Under the pieces are notes generated by a model that was not told the DNA's origin, made no database searches, and saw nothing but the letters and a program-made list of their open reading frames with translations. Of a stretch of 10,711 nt of DNA, positions 6,464 through 10,711 are shown in pieces. Position numbers and translations under genes: made by a program. How positions within the stretch are numbered: the stretch's first letter is position 1; each line of letters opens with the position of its first letter. The stretch is from Candidatus Aenigmatarchaeota archaeon (lineage in GTDB: Archaea > EX4484-52 > GLR71). Location of the stretch: NCBI GenBank assembly GCA_023134675.1, contig JAGLUQ010000018.1, forward strand, positions 1 to 10,711, read 5' to 3'.

Positions 6464-7152
6464 AAATACATTATTTTTACCCTTACAATAAACCCGTCAA
6501 GTACAGAATACCTGTTCACAGTGACCATATTCCTTTCCACACTACCCCATCCATATGACAGTATTGTCCTTTCAAAGACGACAAAATTTCCGTCAGGGTC
6601 AATCTTTGATATTGTATAATTCATACCGGATATTAGAAGTGTATCACTTTCATAGAGACCCAAAGACAATACATCTGCTTCTGCATCAACAGTAGTATAA
6701 ATTAAGGATGTCGCATTACTGACTGTAAGATTTACAGTGAAAGGACCATATGTCTTGTTAAATACAGCACTGCCAGTATGGTTATAGCCATCCATATCTT
6801 TCGTGATGACGACAGGATACTGGTCAATCTCAATCTTCTGCCTGTACCTGAAATTCTCATCTATAGCATCGCGGAGTTCAGTCTTGTTCTCCACATAGCT
6901 ATAAATCTGTATCTCATTGATGACATGGTCTTCTGTCTCTATCAGATCCATTAATCTTTCAGAAAATATCCATGCCTCAGCACGGAGATTGTTGCGGTCT
7001 ATTGAACTATAGAACGGACCGATAGAATCTAATGCAATAGTTGAAGCATAAACTATAGAAAGTGCAAGTAGAAAGAAAGCGAAAAGATAATCTATATTTA
7101 GCTGGCCTTTATGCAAGGAAGTATTGTTTTTGCAAGATATGGAAAAAAACAT
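6460..7152 (-). CDS. Class III signal peptide (prepilin-like) protein
   Basis: The product has 230 residues. The leader HKGQLNIDYLFAFFLLALSI (14-33) is a textbook archaeal prepilin site: K15-G16, cleavage before Q17, and Asp21 at +5 replacing the common Glu. A long hydrophobic helix continues to about 40. The extracellular part has a helix with R-A-E-A-W-x-x-S-E (57-66), several N-x-S/T sites (89, 124, 132, 141, 146, 178), and a C-terminal beta domain (160-195) shared with the downstream 547-residue protein. ATG at 7152 lies 5 bases after the stop of the platform-protein gene. It ends in TGA, overlapping the next gene's TTG by 4 bases. It is a probable structural or minor pilin of the cluster. 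Confidence 0.83.
   Translation of the reverse strand: MFFSISCKNNTSLHKGQLNIDYLFAFFLLALSIVYASTIALDSIGPFYSSIDRNNLRAEAWIFSERLMDLIETEDHVINEIQIYSYVENKTELRDAIDENFRYRQKIEIDQYPVVITKDMDGYNHTGSAVFNKTYGPFTVNLTVSNATSLIYTTVDAEADVLSLGLYESDTLLISGMNYTISKIDPDGNFVVFERTILSYGWGSVERNMVTVNRYSVLDGFIVRVKIMYF
6571..6675 (-). other. Shared beta domain, copy in the 230-residue prepilin-like protein
   Basis: Residues 160-194 contain LGLYESDTLLISGMNYTISK and then IDPDGNFVVF. They align without gaps with residues 390-418 of the 547-residue protein at a constant offset of 225. By eye 13 of 29 positions are identical, including G, Y, D, G, NYTI, ID, GN and F. Confidence 0.65.
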
Positions 7153-7157
7153 AGTAT

Positions 7158-8090
7158 CTACCCGAAGACCAAAAACACCACAAATGCTACCACAGACAGG
7201 ACAATTGCATGCTTTACACCGGCAGCCGCGGAACCCTCGCTGATTTCACCTGCCATAAGGCCGCTTGTTATCGCCTGCACCATAGCCATTATAAAGAACA
7301 GGGCTTCAAAATAGCACAGTTGTCCCTCACCAAAACCGAAAGGCACACATATAGAACACACAAAAGGAACCATAGTGCAGTAATTTACTTCTTCCGATGA
7401 TGAGCTGGATGATCCGAAAAGGTTCACTTCTACAAGTCCTGAAGACAGGAGAGGTATAAGAATATTATACATCATAAGAGCAATCACAAGGAAAAGTACA
7501 GAGATGAAATACATCATGATGACCTGCTGAGACATATCTGATTTTCTTTCATCATGAAGCCCTTTTATTGTCTTTATGTCTGTGGAAAGGTCATCCATCA
7601 CTTCAGTGACATCACCTCCCGCATTGAACGCTTCAAGAATTATGGTGAATGAACGCTTCATTATAACGCTGTACTTAAGCCTGTCAGCAAGAGATGACAT
7701 GACCTGTATAAAAGGCATACCCCATGAAAGCTGATGTACTGCTCTGGATATTTCTAGATTAAGTTCACCATAGTCTGTATTCTTACGGCTCAGCAACGCA
7801 TCCTGAAAAGTCATGCCGCTCTTCTTTGCTTCAGCAAAATCCCTCAGGAATCTTGGAAAATGTTCTTCCATCCTACTATACTTAGAAAAATTGAAATACG
7901 CATATAATGATGATGGAATAATAGACATTATTGCCCCGATAAACAGTACAATAATGCCTATAGACTGTAGAAGAGGGTCAAAAGCAAGACTGAATCCAAA
8001 GATGATGAACAGGATGCCTAAGACAAGAGAACCCTGCTTGATAAGTCTCTCATTCTCTGGCCTGAAAAATAATTTTATGTCAAAAGCCAT
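7158..8090 (-). CDS. T2SSF/TadC-like pilus assembly platform protein (second of two)
   Basis: This inner-membrane platform protein should connect the ATPase to pilin insertion and assembly. It has 310 residues. Two N-terminal membrane helices (about 21-37 and 42-65) precede the cytoplasmic T2SSF domain (about 75-190), which contains FPRFLRDFAEAKKSGMTFQD (78-97) and EAFNAGGDVTEVMDDL (153-168), typical of archaeal ArlJ/TadC-type proteins. Further helices lie at 189-213, 261-280 and 292-309. Between helices 3 and 4 is an unusual loop (214-258) with six consecutive Ser (227-232) and four Cys (238, 245, 248, 259). ATG at 8090 follows the previous stop by 2 bases, and GGAGATGA at 8098-8105 serves as the ribosome site. 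It ends in TAG. Confidence 0.9.
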   Translation of the reverse strand: MAFDIKLFFRPENERLIKQGSLVLGILFIIFGFSLAFDPLLQSIGIIVLFIGAIMSIIPSSLYAYFNFSKYSRMEEHFPRFLRDFAEAKKSGMTFQDALLSRKNTDYGELNLEISRAVHQLSWGMPFIQVMSSLADRLKYSVIMKRSFTIILEAFNAGGDVTEVMDDLSTDIKTIKGLHDERKSDMSQQVIMMYFISVLFLVIALMMYNILIPLLSSGLVEVNLFGSSSSSSEEVNYCTMVPFVCSICVPFGFGEGQLCYFEALFFIMAMVQAITSGLMAGEISEGSAAAGVKHAIVLSVVAFVVFLVFG

Positions 8091-8092
8091 CG

Positions 8093-9019
8093 CTATTTCA
8101 TCTCCGGTGTTATTCCTTTTATAAATATTATTATACCTGCAGACACGATTGGTATGATAAAAAAGATTAAAGCCATTTGAGCGCCAACAATCATCCCTGA
8201 AAGATCAGTACCTCCCATTGAACCCATTATAGCTGTTATGACCATAAACATGATAGAACCGATCATCACGACTGTAAGATACATCTCAACAATCATCGAA
8301 AGCTTCTGCTGGAACGCCTTAAGTGTCATTTTATAACGTACAAGAGCCGCTTTTGACTTTTCATGAAGATATATTCTAAGATCACCCCCCGACATTTCTA
8401 CAGTTCTCATACCCCATAGAAGATCAACAAACTGATTTGATGGCGTTCTCTCTGCCGCATTCTTAAGCGCACTCAGCATATCTATACCAAGAACATCCAC
8501 TTCCTCTACAATCTTCCTCGCTTCCTTGGATATCTCACCATAGTCATCAAATTTAGAAAGAGTCCTAAACATAGCTATAGGAGGTGTGCCGCCTCCGGAA
8601 ATAGTCGCAAGGTAAAGAGTAGCATAAGGCACAAGACCGTCTATCTTTTTCTCTCTCTCACCCATACATATCCCCGGATATACATAAAAAAAAGCAAATA
8701 TAAGGACAGAAAAGAAAACTGCACCTAAAACTGAGAGAAACAGTGACATGAACAAGCTACCTGTTATCAGAAGTACCAATATAGACAATGGCAGTGCCAT
8801 AAAAAAAAAAACAGCAGCAGATGTGACAGCAGCGACAGAGATATAGTCCTCAAGAGACATATTTATATCTGCTTTCTTTATAGATATTTTAAGATCCTGA
8901 AAATATGCAAAATATTGTTGAAGATGAGGTGTTGCAAGGTCTGACGCAAATCTCACATAATCAAATTTTTCATGTGTTTCTTCCGGACTTTTTTGAGGTT
9001 CAAGAGTCTTCAATGTCAT
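8093..9019 (-). CDS. T2SSF/TadC-like pilus assembly platform protein (first of two)
   Basis: The product has 308 residues. A cytoplasmic N-terminal segment (1-58) is followed by about two hydrophobic helices in 60-116. The T2SSF cytoplasmic domain (about 120-240) contains IDGLVPYATLYLATISGGGT (126-145) and VEMSGGDLRIYL (207-218). Two C-terminal helices follow (about 243-265 and 277-301). It pairs with the next gene product: archaellum ArlJ carries two such domains in one chain, while here they are split across two genes, as in TadB/TadC. ATG at 9019 overlaps the ATPase gene by 20 bases. A strong GGGGAGG (9023-9029) lies only 3 bases before the ATG, so the in-frame TTG at 9013 is a possible alternative start. 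It ends in TAG. Confidence 0.92.
   Translation of the reverse strand: MTLKTLEPQKSPEETHEKFDYVRFASDLATPHLQQYFAYFQDLKISIKKADINMSLEDYISVAAVTSAAVFFFMALPLSILVLLITGSLFMSLFLSVLGAVFFSVLIFAFFYVYPGICMGEREKKIDGLVPYATLYLATISGGGTPPIAMFRTLSKFDDYGEISKEARKIVEEVDVLGIDMLSALKNAAERTPSNQFVDLLWGMRTVEMSGGDLRIYLHEKSKAALVRYKMTLKAFQQKLSMIVEMYLTVVMIGSIMFMVITAIMGSMGGTDLSGMIVGAQMALIFFIIPIVSAGIIIFIKGITPEMK
8098..8105 (-). promoter_or_regulatory. Shine-Dalgarno GGAGATGA before the second platform gene
   Basis: It matches GGAGGTGA at seven of eight positions and sits 7 bases before ATG at 8090. It lies over the last codons of the upstream gene, consistent with coupled translation. Confidence 0.5.
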
Positions 9020-10711
9020 AGTCCTCCCCTATAAGATCCATAAGTGTTCTGGTGTCATTGTAGTAAGCCTTTATGACTTCATTGACCCGCATAAAATTAG
9101 TAATATACTTATCAGACATCCACTCAAGCACTTTCATCCTCTGGCGTAGCTGGTCTTTGAGCAGATTTATGCTTATGCCTGTCTCAGCAGATATCTTGCC
9201 TAAAAGATAGCTGTCAGAGACAATGGAAAATGTATCATTAAAAGGGTTCCATTCAAATGGCTTGTTTGTTATGATTGTATCTTTTTCTGAATCATATCCT
9301 TTTATCTCTTGTATCTGAGTTACCCGTCTCACATATCCGTTCTTGAGCTTGATTCTTTTCGCAAAGACAAGCATATCTAGTGTCTCAATAAGGGATTTGG
9401 ACAGGCTTATAGGCCTTGTGACCAGTCTGTCTATCACTTTCTCAAAGGAATCTGCATGGAAAGTAGAAAGTCCGGGATGCCCTGTCGCTATCTGCTGGAA
9501 AAGGACAGAAGCCTCAACACCACGTATCTCGCCCACGACAATATAATCAGGTCTTTGGCGCAGAGAGCTTTTCAGAAGGTCAAACATGCTGACCTCCCCG
9601 CGATGCTTGCCCGTGGTATCTGCCTCCCCGAAACCGGCTCTTGAAACTTCAGGCACCCAGTGCTCATGAGGTAGCTTAAGCTCAGGTGTGTCTTCTATTG
9701 ACACTATCTTGGATGTCGGCTTTATGAACATTGAAAGAGCGTTTAGGACAGAAGTTTTTCCTGAAGCTGTAGCTCCCACAATCAAGACGGATTTACCGTG
9801 CTCGATATTAAGCCATAAGTATGCAAGCATACGGGAATCAATGCTTCCGAAATTCATCATATGCACAGGTGTCAAAGGTTCCTTAAGGAATCGCCTTATT
9901 GTTATATTTGAACCTCTTGAAGCGATATCTGTGGCAAGAGTGGCCTGAACTCTCGAACCGTCAGGCAGAGCGCCCTGAAGTATGGGTTCTGCCATAGATA
10001 TCGCCCTTCCGGTCTTCTGCGATATCCTCATGACAAGCTTGTCCAGCACTTCATGGGTCTCAAAAATGACATCTGTCTGCAGTGAGCCAAGCTTTGGATC
10101 CCTGTGATACACATAGACAGGTATGCCCATACCGTCACAGCTTATATCCTCAACCTGCGGATCATTAAGCAGCGGCTGCATACGGCCAAGACCTATAAAA
10201 TCACGGAGTATATAATACTTATATATATCAAGTTTGCTTGCATCTATATTAAACTTGAAGCGCTTCAGTATCTTGTCCATCATAGATACTATATACGCTT
10301 CAGAAGACTCCTTGCTGAAAGACTTGAAATCAACATCAATCTCATCTTCAATAACTGTCTTTATCTGTAATATACGGCTCTTGTCCTGAGGAGACAGCAC
10401 AGGCTCAACAACTTTGTATACTAAACTGTTCACCTTATTATCCCAGACAACATTTGCCCAGGCATACACTTTCTCACCACGTTTAGGAGATGGAGGTGTC
10501 AACGGATATTTTATATTAGTCTTCAGAAAATCATCAGCAGTAAGGTCTTTTCGCACCCTGACAGTCTTTACTTCAAGATTATTGAGATCAACACTCTCTA
10601 TATTATCCTTAAGCTGATTTTCTTTATTCTTAGGATTATCTTCTGGTGCATCATTGTTAAAGGAAGACCCGCCGACTGGTGTCACGACATAAGGAATTGC
10701 TGCTCCTATGC
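9000..10711 (-). CDS. Type II/IV secretion system (TadA/ArlI/GspE-type) ATPase, 5' partial
   Basis: This cytoplasmic hexameric ATPase should power pilus or filament assembly. Numbering from a GTG at 10685 gives 561 residues. Motifs are complete: DGSRVQA (242-248), Walker A GATASGKT (304-311), Asp box VSIEDTPEL (328-336), Walker B RPDYIVVGEIRG (378-389) and His box GHPGLSTFHAD (402-412). An N-terminal domain (about 95-235) with IGLGRMQPLLNDPQVEDISC is typical of the family. The C-terminus (495-560) is a helical extension. Before residue 60 the sequence is polar and disordered-looking (SSFNNDAPEDNPKNKENQ). The frame stays open from 10685 to the window edge with no ATG, and no well-spaced ribosome site precedes the GTG (AGGAG at 10703-10707 is 17 bases away). 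The true start is therefore probably outside. It is the first visible gene of the cluster and overlaps the next by 20 bases. It ends in TGA. Confidence 0.95.
   Translation of the reverse strand, partial: IGAAIPYVVTPVGGSSFNNDAPEDNPKNKENQLKDNIESVDLNNLEVKTVRVRKDLTADDFLKTNIKYPLTPPSPKRGEKVYAWANVVWDNKVNSLVYKVVEPVLSPQDKSRILQIKTVIEDEIDVDFKSFSKESSEAYIVSMMDKILKRFKFNIDASKLDIYKYYILRDFIGLGRMQPLLNDPQVEDISCDGMGIPVYVYHRDPKLGSLQTDVIFETHEVLDKLVMRISQKTGRAISMAEPILQGALPDGSRVQATLATDIASRGSNITIRRFLKEPLTPVHMMNFGSIDSRMLAYLWLNIEHGKSVLIVGATASGKTSVLNALSMFIKPTSKIVSIEDTPELKLPHEHWVPEVSRAGFGEADTTGKHRGEVSMFDLLKSSLRQRPDYIVVGEIRGVEASVLFQQIATGHPGLSTFHADSFEKVIDRLVTRPISLSKSLIETLDMLVFAKRIKLKNGYVRRVTQIQEIKGYDSEKDTIITNKPFEWNPFNDTFSIVSDSYLLGKISAETGISINLLKDQLRQRMKVLEWMSDKYITNFMRVNEVIKAYYNDTRTLMDLIGEDYDIEDS
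9023..9029 (-). promoter_or_regulatory. Strong Shine-Dalgarno GGGGAGG inside the ATPase 3' end
   Basis: The coding strand reads GGGGAGGACTATG. The match to archaeal anti-Shine-Dalgarno is good, but spacing to ATG at 9019 is only 3 bases. Spacing to the TTG at 9013 would be 9. Confidence 0.5.

Noticed and set aside
3634..9019. Complete reassignment of TAG to a sense codon
   Set aside because: Three well-formed genes appear to end in TAG at sensible positions, one directly before a gene with its own start and signal peptide. Only occasional readthrough or mutation fits well, though genome-wide data could change this.
1..10711. CRISPR arrays, tRNA/rRNA genes, insertion sequences, attachment sites
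   Set aside because: No direct repeat arrays, cloverleaf-like segments, terminal inverted repeats or transposase motifs were seen; the window is almost wholly covered by supported genes.

Overview
The window looks like archaeal DNA, most likely from a DPANN-type (Woesearchaeota-like) lineage. This assignment is inferred from gene content. The supporting signs are archaeal-style class III prepilin leaders (K-G-Q followed by a hydrophobic stretch), a VirB11/TadA/ArlI-type ATPase followed by T2SSF-type platform proteins, a DUF5667-like secreted protein, many N-x-S/T sequons in extracellular domains, heavy ATA and AGA/AGG codon use, and one archaeal promoter with a GGTG ribosome site. Coding density is nearly complete. 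The largest gap between genes is 48 bases, and I see no tRNA, rRNA, CRISPR array or insertion sequence.

Layout: on the + strand, bases 1-1848 hold the 3' part of a large glycosylation-prone surface protein with a C-terminal membrane anchor. Everything else reads leftward on the minus strand as one compact cluster. In transcription order it contains a secretion/pilus ATPase (10711-9000, 5' end off the window), two single-domain T2SSF/TadC-like platform proteins (9019-8093 and 8090-7158), and three proteins with prepilin-like N-termini (230, 547 and 168 residues). These are followed by a secreted DUF5667-like protein (4272-3634), a cysteine-rich secreted repeat protein (3621-2626), and the tRNA pseudouridine synthase truA (2596-1835). 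truA converges on the surface-protein gene with a 14-base overlap.

Working model: the ATPase and the two platform proteins would power assembly of a type IV pilus-like or T2SS-like filament. The three class III leader proteins would be its subunits, and the two secreted cysteine-rich proteins its extracellular partners. No prepilin peptidase is present in the window, so it would have to act from elsewhere.

Most notable observations: (1) the cysteine-rich protein has an in-frame TAG at codon 57. Its sequence continues in frame on the far side, and the codon lines up with a glutamine in the next copy of an internal 47-48 residue repeat. (2) The 168-residue prepilin-like protein and the adjacent DUF5667-like protein end in the same six-cysteine module, with CC-x5-CC at or next to the C-terminus. 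(3) The 230- and 547-residue prepilin-like proteins share a beta-type domain. (4) No gene in the window ends in TAA; seven end in TGA and three in TAG.
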